Assembly (NCBI RefSeq): GCF_004297125.1
Contig: NZ_SCVD01000006.1
Location: 1 to 64,000 of the forward strand
Source of the DNA: Phenylobacterium sp.
GTDB lineage: Bacteria > Pseudomonadota > Alphaproteobacteria > Caulobacterales > Caulobacteraceae
Direction of reading: 5' to 3'
Length of the DNA stretch: 64,000 nt
Shown: positions 36,207 to 46,763 of the stretch, piece by piece
Layout of the letters: each line of letters opens with the position of its first letter
Position numbering within the stretch: position 1 is the stretch's first letter
Made by a program: the position numbers and the translations under genes
Notes under the pieces: model-generated
The model's input: the letters and a program-made list of their open reading frames with translations, nothing else
The model's database searches: none
Told to the model about the DNA's origin: nothing

Positions 36207-36509
36207 CGCCGGACCACCGCTGCAACGTCGGAGCCGTCATCGACTCCCGCGCGCCCACGCCTTCCTAGAGGAAGCGGAAGAGGCTGGCGAAGTACGGTGG
36301 GGCCAAAGACCATTTTCCGAAGTCCGACCCCAGCCTGCCGAAGCGGCGCCGCTCCGGCGGGAGAGTTTAGCTGTTCACCCAGCAACTTCGGCCATGTGGT
36401 CGCCGTCGCCGCTGAAGCCCCCTATTCGAGATTTGCGCGCCATCAATTGATAGTTCGTCGGCTCAGCGTACCTATCAACAATTGAGGGGTCGTCTGAAGG
36501 TCCGAAACT
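36207..36509. other. 303-base intergenic region before the hybrid kinase
   Basis: No convincing gene is seen here. The last third is noticeably richer in A+T than its surroundings and contains an interrupted inverted repeat: CAATTGATAG (36444-36453) and CTATCAACAATTG (36472-36484). It most likely carries the promoter and control sites of the kinase gene that starts at 36510. Confidence 0.5.
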
Positions 36510-38432
36510 GTGATCACCAGCCCGATACTCGATGAGATCGGCGATGCGATCTACGCGCTCGATACCGATTGGCGGTTCACACTCTTCAACAACCAGGCCG
36601 AGCAATTCTTCGGGCGGGATCGGAAAGAGGTTCTCGGACGCTCGGTCTGGGATTGCTTCCCTGCAGCGAGGGGGACCGAGCTCGCCCATCTGCTCGAGGA
36701 GGTGATGCGGAGCCGCAAGCCCGCGCATCTTGAAGTCCTCAGCCCCAGTACGGGCCGCTGGACAGACACCCGCATATTTCCCCTCACCGAGGGCGGCATC
36801 GTCGCAAACTGGCGCGACATCACTCGGGAGAAGCAGCAGCAGGCCCAGTTGGCCGAGGCGATCGAGGCCCGCGAAGACGCCATGCGAGAGCTCCGCACGG
36901 TGATCAGCCATGTGCCGGCGATGATCGCCCACTGGGACAGTGACCTGAAATGCACGTTCGCGAATGACAGCTACTTGGAGTGGTTCGGTCGCACGGCAGA
37001 AGACATGATCGGGCTGTCGATACAGGATCTGATGGGCGAGGCCCTCTTCCTGAAGAACGAGCCCTACATCCGCGGCGCGCTGCAGGGGCGTCGCCAAGCC
37101 TTCGAACGCACACTTACCAAGCCGTCGGGCGAAGTCGCGCACAGCTGGGCGCAATACATCCCGGACCTGGATGATCACGCCCGCGTCCGCGGCTTCTACG
37201 CGATGGTGACGGATGTGACGCCGCTCAAGCAGGTCGAGGAGAGCCTTCGCACCATCAACGCGGAACTCCAGCTTGCCCGCGACGAGGCGCAGGTCGCCAC
37301 GGCTGTAAAGAGCGCGTTCCTCTCCAATATGAGCCACGAGCTCAGGAACCCGCTGACGGCCATCATCGGCTACGCCGAACTCCTGGCGAAGAAGGGCTCC
37401 CTGGATGAGACCCAGCGAAAGTACCTGATCCGACTTCAGGACGCGAGCGCCGCCCTGCTGATGACGGTCAACGATGTCCTCGACTTCTCCAAGCTGGAGG
37501 CCGGCGAAGTGGTGATCGAGCGGCGCGTGGTCGACCCGCTCGCCATCGGGCGGGCCGCGCTGGAAATGTTCGAGCCGCAGATGGATCGCAAGGGGTTGGC
37601 GCGCAGCCTTGAAGCGGCGGACGTGCCCGCCCTTGTGGTCGCGGACGACACGCGCCTTCGCCAGATCCTGGCCAACCTGATCGGCAACGCGGTGAAGTTC
37701 ACCGCTGAGGGCAGCGTGTCGGTGCGTTGCCTCTATGACCGAACGGCCCACCTGCTGCGCTACGAGGTGATCGACACCGGCCCCGGCATTCCCGCGGACA
37801 GCCAGGCCCAGCTTTTCCAGCGCTTCTCGCAGATGGACGCCTCGACAAGCCGCATCTACGGCGGAACCGGCCTGGGCCTGGCCATCTGCAGGGGCCTTGC
37901 GCAGGCCATGGGCGGCGAGGTGGGCGTGCTGAGCATCGCCGGCGAGGGAAGCTGTTTCTGGGTCCAGGTCCCGTGCGAGCCCACCACCCTTGAGGTCCTG
38001 CAACGGGAGGATCTGGAGCACTCGCTTCCCCATCCCGACGCCTTGCGGGGTCTGCGTGTGCTGGTGGTCGACGACGAGGCGGCGAACCGGGAACTGGTGC
38101 GCCACATGGTCGAGCCGCTCGGCGTCCTGGTGACGGAAGCGGAAGGTGGCGCCGAGGCGGTCGCCGCCGCGCGCTCCGGCGTGTTCGACGTCATCCTCAT
38201 GGACGTGCGGATGCCGAACATCGACGGCCCGACGGCGGCTCAGCTCATCCGCTCTAGGGCGGGGCGCAAGGTGACGCCCCCCATCGTCGCCTTCACGGCG
38301 GACATCGGCGGCGGCATGCCGCCGACCTGGCGCGGACATTTCGATGCAATACTCGGCAAGCCGATCGTCGGCCGAGACCTCGTTTCGCTCCTGGCCGAGC
38401 ACCGCCCCAAGCCCTTGGCGCCACAGACTTAG
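36510..38432 (+). CDS. PAS-PAS hybrid sensor histidine kinase
   Basis: A 640-residue soluble hybrid kinase. Two PAS domains are at about residues 5-105 ([18 protein letters not shown]) and 130-240 ([16 protein letters not shown]), followed by HisKA with phosphorylated His276 in [12 protein letters not shown], HATPase_c ([32 protein letters not shown]) and a receiver at about residues 515-635 with acceptor Asp in VILMDVRMP. No membrane helix, so the signal is cytoplasmic. Starts at GTG 36510. No partner regulator is adjacent. Confidence 0.93.
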   Translation: MITSPILDEIGDAIYALDTDWRFTLFNNQAEQFFGRDRKEVLGRSVWDCFPAARGTELAHLLEEVMRSRKPAHLEVLSPSTGRWTDTRIFPLTEGGIVANWRDITREKQQQAQLAEAIEAREDAMRELRTVISHVPAMIAHWDSDLKCTFANDSYLEWFGRTAEDMIGLSIQDLMGEALFLKNEPYIRGALQGRRQAFERTLTKPSGEVAHSWAQYIPDLDDHARVRGFYAMVTDVTPLKQVEESLRTINAELQLARDEAQVATAVKSAFLSNMSHELRNPLTAIIGYAELLAKKGSLDETQRKYLIRLQDASAALLMTVNDVLDFSKLEAGEVVIERRVVDPLAIGRAALEMFEPQMDRKGLARSLEAADVPALVVADDTRLRQILANLIGNAVKFTAEGSVSVRCLYDRTAHLLRYEVIDTGPGIPADSQAQLFQRFSQMDASTSRIYGGTGLGLAICRGLAQAMGGEVGVLSIAGEGSCFWVQVPCEPTTLEVLQREDLEHSLPHPDALRGLRVLVVDDEAANRELVRHMVEPLGVLVTEAEGGAEAVAAARSGVFDVILMDVRMPNIDGPTAAQLIRSRAGRKVTPPIVAFTADIGGGMPPTWRGHFDAILGKPIVGRDLVSLLAEHRPKPLAPQT

Positions 38433-38592
38433 AGGCTGTCCCCCCGAGGACTCCGGCGCGTGGTGCAGCGAGGCATCCCAAGAGGCTTCCCGTCATGATC
38501 GGCCGGCTGCTCACCGTCGGACGGACCGTGAGGGAGTGACATCCACGCCTAGTGCGGACCTTCCCAACTTCCGAGATGAGTCAGAATCGCCC

Positions 38593-39051
38593 CTATCCCT
38601 CCCGCCTCGCATAGGCCCCGCTCAGCTCCCCCCACGCTTCCGCGGGCGGGAACTCCGCAAAGCTCCGCACCGCCGGCGTGGTCGCCCACGGCAGCTTCTC
38701 GCTCACATAGGTCTCGACGAACGGCTCCAGGCCTTCCACCCCGTCGAACATGGTCGAGCGCACGTTCACGAACCCCGGCGGCTGGGACGGCCGGGTGAAC
38801 ATCCAGCTCATGCAGTACGGACAGAAGAAGTGCTGGGCCTCGGCGCCGTGCAGCCCGCCGATCACCGGCTCGCCGGCCGTCACCTCGAACGCCTCGGCCG
38901 GGAACAGGGCGCTCAGCGAGAACGCGCTGGCGGTCATCTTCTGACAGCCGGTGCAGTGGCAGGCCATGGTGATCAGCGGCCCGGCGGTCACCTTGAACCG
39001 CACCTGTCCGCACCGGCATCCGCCCGTCCAGGGCAAGCTCGGCTGGCTCAT
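38593..39051 (-). CDS. GFA / CENP-V family zinc protein
   Basis: A 152-residue member of the glutathione-dependent formaldehyde-activating enzyme-like family. Zinc-binding cysteines are in place: CRC at 12-14, CHCTGC at 31-36 and CPYC at 77-80. Many family members have no proven link to formaldehyde. The frame is open upstream through the neighbouring repeat, but AGGAG lies six bases before the ATG at 39051, which is chosen. It follows gmk on the same strand across the repeat copy at 39073-39213. Confidence 0.9.
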   Translation of the reverse strand: MSQPSLPWTGGCRCGQVRFKVTAGPLITMACHCTGCQKMTASAFSLSALFPAEAFEVTAGEPVIGGLHGAEAQHFFCPYCMSWMFTRPSQPPGFVNVRSTMFDGVEGLEPFVETYVSEKLPWATTPAVRSFAEFPPAEAWGELSGAYARREG

Positions 39052-39072
39052 CGACATCTCCTCGCTCCACCG

Positions 39073-39213
39073 CGCGCCGCAGGCGCTGTCATATTCGTCC
39101 ACGAACCACACGAACCACACAAACGGGAATCCACGCCGGCGCCACGCCCGCCGATAGCCCGCGTTCGTGTGGTTCGTGTGGTTCGTGGACAATCGAATCG
39201 GCGCTGACGCGCC
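39073..39213. repeat. 141-bp palindromic repeat element, copy A
   Basis: A left arm of 52 bases (39073-39124) and a right arm of 34 bases (39157-39190) are identical to copy B at 40886-41026; the outer right 23 bases are nearly so. The innermost 28 bases of the left arm pair with the right arm with one mismatch, forming a 28-bp stem around a 32-base loop of unrelated sequence. The stem is built from short tandem units (CGAACCACA). It fills the space between gmk and the GFA gene and ends 22 bases before the GFA start. Confidence 0.9.
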
Positions 39214-39228
39214 CAAACCGCCGCAGCG

Positions 39229-39948
39229 CTATTTCTGCACTGGCCGCAGCAACGGCGTCTTCGGCGGCTCGGCGGCCTCACCGGCCGCATCCCTAAGCAG
39301 GTCCTCCACGAACCCCGGCAGCCATGAGTTCCGCCCCGGCTTCATCCGCTCGGCGCGATAGATGTGGCCCAGGTCCGCATAGGCGCGGTCGAAGTTCTTG
39401 TTCACGATCACGTAGTCGTAGTTCGTCCAGTGGAGGATCTCCTCCCGGCCCAGCTCCAGCCGCGCCTTGATCGTCTCCTCGGTGTCCTGGGCCCGGGCGC
39501 GCAGGCGCCGCTCCAGGTCGTCCCAGGCCGGGGGCAGGATGAACAGGCGTACGCTGTCCTCCGGGGCCTTCTCGGCGATCTGGGCGGCGCCCTGCCAGTC
39601 GATGTCGAACAGCACGTCGTGACCGGCCTCCAGCGCCGCCATCACCGGCTGCTTGGGGGTGCCGTAGTAGTTGCCGTTGACCGTCGCCCATTCCAGGAAC
39701 TCGCCGGCGGCGATCATGGCCTCGAACTCGGCGCGCGACTTGAAGAAGTACTCGCGCCCCTCCGCCTCGCCGGGACGCGGCTCGCGGGTGGTGGCCGAGA
39801 TCGACAGCGTCAGGTCCGAGTGGTCGGCCACCAGGCTGCGCGTCAGCGAGGTCTTCCCCGCCCCGGCCGGGCTCGACACCAGCAGCAGCAGCCCCCGCCG
39901 CGTCGTCTCCCAGGGCTTCGAATGATCGTCAGCCGTCAAGGTCCGCAC
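39229..39948 (-). CDS. gmk: Guanylate kinase
   Basis: A 239-residue enzyme phosphorylating GMP to GDP with ATP. P-loop SSPAGAGKTSL, the GMP-binding TTREPRPGE and the lid region ERRLRARAQD are present. Relative to the usual 205-210 residues it has about 15 extra N-terminal and 15 C-terminal residues. Start is annotated at the GTG 39948; a TTG three codons later has the better-placed GGGGAG, so the N terminus is uncertain. It lies 43 bases downstream of yicC. Confidence 0.96.
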   Translation of the reverse strand: MRTLTADDHSKPWETTRRGLLLLVSSPAGAGKTSLTRSLVADHSDLTLSISATTREPRPGEAEGREYFFKSRAEFEAMIAAGEFLEWATVNGNYYGTPKQPVMAALEAGHDVLFDIDWQGAAQIAEKAPEDSVRLFILPPAWDDLERRLRARAQDTEETIKARLELGREEILHWTNYDYVIVNKNFDRAYADLGHIYRAERMKPGRNSWLPGFVEDLLRDAAGEAAEPPKTPLLRPVQK

Positions 39949-39991
39949 TCCCCGCGCGAGGCGCCATCAAGATAACCACGCCTGCGGCGCC

Positions 39992-40873
39992 CTATTCGAC
40001 ATTCTGAACCTGTTCGCGGAACTGCTCGATGGTGGCCTTGAGGTCCAGGCCCACCGTCGTCAAGGCCGAGAGCTGCGACTTCGAGCACAGGGTGTTGGCC
40101 TCGCGCATGAATTCCTGGGTCAGGAAGTCCAGCCGTCGTCCAACGGCGCTGTCGCTCGCCAAGAGCGTCCGCGCAGCGTCCACGTGGCCGGACAGCCGGT
40201 CCAGTTCCTCGCGCACGTCGGCCTTCACCGCCATGGCCGCGGCCTCCTGGACGATGCGCTCCTCGGTGGCCGCCTCGCCCGCCAGTTCCTTCAGCCGCGC
40301 CTCGAAGCGGGCCTTGATCGCCTGGGGCTGGCCCGCCGCGACCGCGCCCGCCTGGCCGGTCAGTTCGCCGATCCGGTCCACCTGGCCCGCCAGCACGCCC
40401 GAGAGCGCCGCGCCCTCCTCCAGCCGCGCCACGGCCAGGCCGTTCAGCGCCGCGCCGATCGAGCCCGAGATGGCGGCCTCCAGCTCGGCCTGGGCTTCCG
40501 GCTCCAGGCCGGAGTCGTCGGCCTCGACCACCCCGCGCAGCGCCAGCAGGCCGTCCAGCCGCGGCGCCTTGACCCGCCCGTCCTTCATCAGCGGCGCGCC
40601 CAGCGTGAGATAGCGCTCGAGCTGGGCGACGTTCACCCGGACCTGGACGGCGCCCTCGCTACGCTTGGCGGTCACGCCCACCGTGATGTTGCCGCGCTGG
40701 AAGCGGCTCTGCGCGCCCTCCCGGGCCGCCCGCTCCAGGCCCTCGAACCCCGGCGGCCCCTTGAAGCGCACCTCCAGGTTCCGCCCGTTCACGCTCCGGG
40801 CCTCGACCGCCCAGGTCCAGCCGCCCAGCGCTCCCTCGGCCCGCCCGAACCCGGTCATCCCCGAAATCGGCAT
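39992..40873 (-). CDS. yicC: YicC-family endoribonuclease
   Basis: A 293-residue protein of the YicC/YloC family, known as endoribonucleases. Family marks are SGMTGFGRAEG at the N terminus, SVNGRNLEVRFK, and the C-terminal GRRLDFLTQEFMREANTLCSKS. The frame runs upstream into the repeat, giving a spurious N-terminal extension; ATG 40873 is the family-typical start, 13 bases after repeat copy B. The order mltG-yicC-gmk is conserved in related bacteria. Confidence 0.96.
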   Translation of the reverse strand: MPISGMTGFGRAEGALGGWTWAVEARSVNGRNLEVRFKGPPGFEGLERAAREGAQSRFQRGNITVGVTAKRSEGAVQVRVNVAQLERYLTLGAPLMKDGRVKAPRLDGLLALRGVVEADDSGLEPEAQAELEAAISGSIGAALNGLAVARLEEGAALSGVLAGQVDRIGELTGQAGAVAAGQPQAIKARFEARLKELAGEAATEERIVQEAAAMAVKADVREELDRLSGHVDAARTLLASDSAVGRRLDFLTQEFMREANTLCSKSQLSALTTVGLDLKATIEQFREQVQNVE

Positions 40874-40885
40874 CAGCTTCGTCCC

Positions 40886-41026
40886 CGCGCCGCAGGCGCT
40901 GTCATATTCGTCCACGAACCACACGAACCACACAAACAGGAAGCGAAGAGGGCAACAGTCGCGCCCACGGCCCGCGTTCGTGTGGTTCGTGTGGTTCGTG
41001 GACGATTCAATCGGCGCTGACGCGCC
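40886..41026. repeat. 141-bp palindromic repeat element, copy B
   Basis: Same structure and length as copy A: identical 52-base left arm (40886-40937), identical 34-base right arm (40970-41003) and a 32-base loop (40938-40969) whose sequence is unrelated to that of copy A. It lies between the mltG stop and the yicC start and is read through if the operon is transcribed as one unit. Confidence 0.9.
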
Positions 41027-41045
41027 ACGGCGACGAGGCGCATCG

Positions 41046-42046
41046 CTACTGCCCCCCGGTCGCGCGCTGGCGCTCGATGGCGCGCCAGCGTTCGACGTTC
41101 CTGGCGTGCTCGTCGTAGGTCGAGGCGAAGGCGTGGCCGCCCGAGCCGTCGGCGACGAAATAGAGCTCGTCGGTCTTCGGCGGATCGAGCACGGCGGCCA
41201 GGGCGTCGCGGCCTGGGTTGGCGATCGGCCCCGGCGGCAGACCGGCGACCTTGTACGAGTTCCACGGACTGTCCGCCGCCAGTTCCGAGGCGCGGATGCC
41301 GCGACCCAGCGGCCGGCCCTTGGTGAGGCCGTAGATGATCGTCGGGTCGCTCTGCAGCAGCATTCCGGCCCGGAGGCGGTTGATGAAGATCGCCGCCACC
41401 CGCGGCCGCTCGGCCGGGACGCCGGTCTCCTTCTCGACGATGGAGGCCAGGGTCACGGCCTCCTGCGGCGAGTTGAGCGGCAGGCCGGGCTGGCGCGAGG
41501 CCCACAGCTGCGCCAGCACCTTGTCGTGCGCGTCGCGCATCCGCTGCAACACGGCCGCCCGCGGCTCTCCGCGCTGGATGTCGTAGGTGTCGGGCAGGAG
41601 CGAGCCCTCGGGCGGCTCCTCCGCGGTCCCGGTCAGCACCGGCGAGGCGTTGACCGCGTCCAGCGCCATGCCGCTGGTCCAGCCCTCCGGGATGGTGATC
41701 ACGCGGCGGACCACCTTGCCCGCGCGGATGTCGGCCAGCACCCGGGCCATCGAGGCGCCGGAGCGGATCTCGTATTCGCCGGCCTTCAGGTCGGCCGCGG
41801 CCCCGGTCATTCGGGCCGCCAGGGCGAAGAACCCGGCGGAGGAGATGACGCCGGCGGTCCTGAGCGTGTGGCCGATCTGGCCGACGCCGGAGCCGCGCTC
41901 CAGCACCACCACCGTGGTCTCGCCGGACCGCGCCTTGGGCCCCGGGCCCACGTAGCTCCAGACCCCGGCCAGGGCGACCAGGATCGCCAGGCCCAGGGCG
42001 ATCAGGGCGCCCCCGCCCGCCGCGCGCTTGGAGATGCGCCGGCGGC

Positions 42047-42050
<4 letters not shown>
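41046..42050 (-). CDS. mltG: Endolytic murein transglycosylase
   Basis: A 334-residue inner-membrane enzyme that cuts glycan strands and is thought to end peptidoglycan polymerisation. One membrane helix near residues 14-32, then a LysM-like region and the YceG domain with the catalytic Glu in ASIVEKETGVPAER and IYGLTKGRPL. The GTG start at 42050 overlaps the fabF stop (GTGA), so it is coupled to fabF. Confidence 0.95.
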
Positions 42051-43330
<1,280 letters not shown>

Positions 43331-43421
43331 GGCCCTACCTCAGAAACGAAACCGCCGCGCCATCGGGCTCGAATGACCCAGGGACGCGGCGGCTCTTGAT
43401 CCAGTGCGTGAAGAAACGGCC

Positions 43422-43661
43422 TTAGCCGCCCAGCCGCTCGCCGATAAACTTCACGGCGTCGCCGACGGTCTGAATGTGCTCAGCCGCGTCGTCGGGGATT
43501 TCAATGTCAAACTCTTCTTCGAACGCCATGACCAGCTCGACGTTGTCGAGGCTGTCGGCGCCCAGGTCGTCGATGAAGGAGGCCTTCTCGGTGACCTTCT
43601 CTGGATCGGCGTCCAGGTGTTCAATAACGATCTTACGGACGCGTTCGAGGACGTCGGACAT
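43422..43661 (-). CDS. acpP: Acyl carrier protein
   Basis: A 79-residue acidic carrier protein for fatty-acid synthesis. The phosphopantetheine attachment site is Ser37 in [11 protein letters not shown]. The upstream 120 bases contain a possible promoter reading toward acpP (TTGACT at 43722-43717 on the minus strand, no clear -10), in keeping with the usual separate high expression of acpP. Confidence 0.98.
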   Translation of the reverse strand: MSDVLERVRKIVIEHLDADPEKVTEKASFIDDLGADSLDNVELVMAFEEEFDIEIPDDAAEHIQTVGDAVKFIGERLGG

Positions 43662-43782
43662 TTGAGTAGGTCCCTCAGGCTCAGTCAGTGCTTTGCATCG
43701 GCGACGAGGACGGTGAAGTCAACCATCGCCTTGGTGATCAAATTCGGGGGCCGGGTAGCATGTTCCCCTGGCTTGGCGATAG

Positions 43783-44526
43783 TCAGATCATCGCCATGCC
43801 GCCATTCACGTGCAGGGTCTGGCCGGTGACGTAGCCGGCCTCGTCAGACGCCAGATAGGCGCAAGCCGCCGCCACGTCACCCCCCGAGCCCAGCCGCGCG
43901 GCTGGAATCGTCGACAGGATCTGCGACCTCTGCTGCTCGTTCAGGCTGTCGGTCATCGGGCTCGCGATGAAGCCCGGGGCCACGCAGTTCACGGTAATTC
44001 CCCGGGTGGCCACTTCCTGGGCCAAGGCCTTGGAAAAGCCGATCATTCCGGCCTTCGACGCCGCATAGTTGCTCTGGCCCCCGTTGCCGGTCACGCCCAC
44101 AACGGAGGTGATGCCGATGATGCGGCCGAAACGGCGCTTCATCATCCCGCGCATCGCCGCCCGGCTCAGGCGGAAATAGCTCTCCAGATTGACCTTCAGG
44201 ACCGTTTCCCAGTCCTCGTCCTTCATCCGCAGGAGCAGGCCGTCCCTGGTGATGCCCGCGTTGGCCACCAGGATGTCCAACGGGTTCCCCGCGGCGGTCT
44301 CAGCGGCCTCGACCAATCCGTCGACCGCCCCCGAATCGGCGAGGTTCGCGGCCGCGGTCGACACACGGCCGCCCATCGACGCCGCCAATGCCTGCAGCAC
44401 GGGCTCGCGGGTCCCGGACAAGACCACGTGGGCGCCCTGGGCGTGCAGGGTCTTGGCGATCTCGGCGCCGATGCCGCCGGTGGCGCCGGTGACGAGGGCG
44501 GTCTTGCCGGTCAGGTCGAACATCAT
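43783..44526 (-). CDS. fabG: 3-oxoacyl-ACP reductase
   Basis: A 247-residue short-chain dehydrogenase that reduces 3-oxoacyl-ACP with NADPH. Contains TGATGGIGAEIA (cofactor), NAGITRDGLLLRM typical of FabG, and the Ser-Tyr-Lys site ITSVVGVTGNGGQSNYAASKAG. Two ATG codons stand together at 44526 and 44523. It follows fabD by 5 bases. Confidence 0.97.
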   Translation of the reverse strand: MMFDLTGKTALVTGATGGIGAEIAKTLHAQGAHVVLSGTREPVLQALAASMGGRVSTAAANLADSGAVDGLVEAAETAAGNPLDILVANAGITRDGLLLRMKDEDWETVLKVNLESYFRLSRAAMRGMMKRRFGRIIGITSVVGVTGNGGQSNYAASKAGMIGFSKALAQEVATRGITVNCVAPGFIASPMTDSLNEQQRSQILSTIPAARLGSGGDVAAACAYLASDEAGYVTGQTLHVNGGMAMI

Positions 44527-44531
44527 GCCTC

Positions 44532-45476
44532 TCAGAGCAACTTGGCGAAGGCTTCGAGGTCGGCGGGGCCGTTCAGGGGAACGGCTTCCGCATCGGGGGC
44601 GATCCGCTTGGCCATGCCGGACAATACCTTGCCGGCGCCGGCCTCGGCGAACCGGGTGACGCCGCCGCTTTCCGCCATCCAGATCATGCTTTCGCGCCAG
44701 CGGACGCGGCCGGTGACCTGCTCCACCAGCATCCGGCGGATCGCTTCCGGATCGTTGGTCGGCCCGGCGATGACATTGGCCACCAGCGGCGCGCGCGGGC
44801 TGACGATGGTCGCGCCGGCCAGCGCCTCGGCCATCTCGTCGGCCGCAGGCTGCATCAGCGGGCAGTGGAAGGGCGCCGAGACGTTCAGCGGAATCGCCCG
44901 CGCGCCGAGCTCCTTGGCCTTCTCGATGGCCTTGTCCACGGCGGCCTTGTCGCCCGAGATGACGACGTTGCCGTTGTTGTTGTCGTTGGCCACGACGCAG
45001 ACGCCCACCTCGGACCCGGCCTTCGCGGCCTCCTCGGCCAGCGCCAGGTCGGTCTTGGGCCCGATCAGGGACGCCATGGCGCCCTGCCCCACCGGTACGG
45101 CCCTTTGCATGGCCTGGCCACGCAGCTTGAGCAGGCGCGCCGTGTCGGACAGGCTGATCGCGCCGGCCGACGCCAGAGCGGAATATTCGCCGAGGCTGTG
45201 GCCGGCCACGAAGGCAGCCTTCTCGATCCCGACGCCGAATTCCTTCTCCAGCGTCCGCATCACCGCCACGCTCACGGCCATCAGGGCCGGCTGGGCATTT
45301 TCCGTCAGGGTGAGCTGGTCCTCAGGCCCATCCTGCATGAGCGCCGACAGCTTCTGCTCCAGCGCCTCGTCCACCTCCTGGAACACCTCGCGCGCCGACG
45401 CGAAGGCCTGGGCGAGGTCCTGGCCCATGCCGACGGCCTGGCTGCCCTGTCCGGGGAAGAGAAAGGCGAGGGTCAT
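44532..45476 (-). CDS. fabD: Malonyl-CoA:ACP transacylase
   Basis: A 314-residue transferase that loads malonyl groups on ACP. N-terminal FLFPGQGSQAVGMG, nucleophile motif GHSLGEYSAL, and NVSAPFHCPLM with the catalytic His are intact. It is the first gene of the fab block; 86 bases separate it from the divergent dehydrogenase gene, so the block's promoter should lie there. Confidence 0.97.
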   Translation of the reverse strand: MTLAFLFPGQGSQAVGMGQDLAQAFASAREVFQEVDEALEQKLSALMQDGPEDQLTLTENAQPALMAVSVAVMRTLEKEFGVGIEKAAFVAGHSLGEYSALASAGAISLSDTARLLKLRGQAMQRAVPVGQGAMASLIGPKTDLALAEEAAKAGSEVGVCVVANDNNNGNVVISGDKAAVDKAIEKAKELGARAIPLNVSAPFHCPLMQPAADEMAEALAGATIVSPRAPLVANVIAGPTNDPEAIRRMLVEQVTGRVRWRESMIWMAESGGVTRFAEAGAGKVLSGMAKRIAPDAEAVPLNGPADLEAFAKLL

Positions 45477-45562
45477 GACGACGCCGCTCCTAGTGATTCC
45501 GAGGCGCGAGGGTTAGGGGATAGAACCGCCAAGAACAAGAATGACCAGTTGGGGAGTAACGC

Positions 45563-46642
45563 ATGAAGGCCGTGATCCGACGCGACAAGCGCCTGGTCTG
45601 CGACGAGATCGCCGACCTGAAGCCCGCGGAGGGCCAGGTGCTGGTGAAGACCCTGGCCTGCGGGATCTGCGGGTCCGACCTGCACGCCCTGCACCACATG
45701 GAGCACCTGATCGACCTGTCGCGGCGGGCCGGCGCGCCGGACAGCGGGTTCGATCCCACCGCCGACACCGTCTTCGGCCATGAGTTCTGCGCTGAGATCC
45801 TTGATCACGGACCTGGCTCGCCCCGGGCGCTGAAGGCTGGGACACGGGTCGTGAGCGTTCCCCTGACCATGCATGGCGCGGGGATGGAAGCCCTGGGCTT
45901 CTCCAATCGCCTGCCGGGCGGATTCGCCGAGCAGATGATCCTGAGCGAGGCCCTGATCTTGGAAGTCCCGAACGGCCTGCCCACCGACAAGGCGGCCCTG
46001 ACCGAACCCTTCGCCGTCGGCGCGCACGCCGTGGCCAAGGCGAAGCTGGAGCCCAGGTCCGTGTCGCTGGTCGTCGGCTGCGGGCCCGTGGGTCTGGCGG
46101 TGATCGGGGCGCTGAAGGCGCAAGGCCATGGCCCTGTCATCGCCGCGGACTTCTCCCCGCGTCGTCGCGCGGCCGCGGAACGGCTGGGCGCCGACATCGT
46201 GATCGATCCGGGCGTGGAGAACCCGCACGAGCGTTGGGAAGCCCTCGGCGTCCCCAAGTCCCGCGCCGCCCAGGCCATGATGCGGATGATGGGGAACGCG
46301 ATCGCCCAGCCTGTCGTCTTCGAGTGCGTCGGCTCACCCGGCGTGCTGCAGGCGCTGATCGAGGCCGCGCCCGCGGGCGCCCAGATCGTCGTGGCCGGGG
46401 TCTGCATGGAGACCGACAGGATCGAACCGTCCATGGCCATCACCAAGGAGATCGAGCTCACCTTCGTGTTCGGCTACACGCCCGAGGAGTTCGGCCTGAC
46501 GCTGCGCCAGCTCGCGGAGGGAGTCATCGACGTGTCGGGCCTGGTGACCGGCACGGTCGGGCTGGAGGGCGTGGCCGGAGCCTTCACGGCCCTGGGCGAC
46601 CCGGAGGCGCATGTGAAGATCCTGGTGCGGCCGAACGGCTAG
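45563..46642 (+). CDS. Zinc-dependent alcohol dehydrogenase family protein
   Basis: A 359-residue medium-chain dehydrogenase. Catalytic-zinc ligands are Cys36 in GICGSDLH and GHEFCAE; the cofactor-binding motif is VVGCGPVGLAVIGALK. The four-cysteine structural-zinc loop of classical alcohol dehydrogenases is missing, as in several subfamilies. An insertion after residue 45 (EHLIDLSRRAGAPDSGFDP) is notable. Substrate unknown. It is divergent from fabD. Confidence 0.9.
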   Translation: MKAVIRRDKRLVCDEIADLKPAEGQVLVKTLACGICGSDLHALHHMEHLIDLSRRAGAPDSGFDPTADTVFGHEFCAEILDHGPGSPRALKAGTRVVSVPLTMHGAGMEALGFSNRLPGGFAEQMILSEALILEVPNGLPTDKAALTEPFAVGAHAVAKAKLEPRSVSLVVGCGPVGLAVIGALKAQGHGPVIAADFSPRRRAAAERLGADIVIDPGVENPHERWEALGVPKSRAAQAMMRMMGNAIAQPVVFECVGSPGVLQALIEAAPAGAQIVVAGVCMETDRIEPSMAITKEIELTFVFGYTPEEFGLTLRQLAEGVIDVSGLVTGTVGLEGVAGAFTALGDPEAHVKILVRPNG

Positions 46643-46763
46643 GATCCGGAGACTTCGCCCGTCGCACGCCCATCGTGACCGGCGATAACCATCGCCCCTT
46701 GCGCGGTTCGAAACGCGGGTATTCAACTGTGCCGCTTTTCTGCGTCCCCAAGGAAACGACCCC

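Noticed and set aside
39052..39216. N-terminal extension of the GFA protein into the repeat, rich in NHTN and WFVWFV
   Set aside because: It is translation of the palindromic repeat; a ribosome binding site supports the start at 39051.
40874..40933. N-terminal extension of YicC into the repeat
   Set aside because: The same repeat-derived residues appear as in the GFA extension, and family members start at MPISGMTGFG-type sequence.
39100..41010. CRISPR-like array from the tandem ACGAACCAC units
   Set aside because: Units are only 8-9 bases, lack spacers, and form inverted arms rather than direct repeats.
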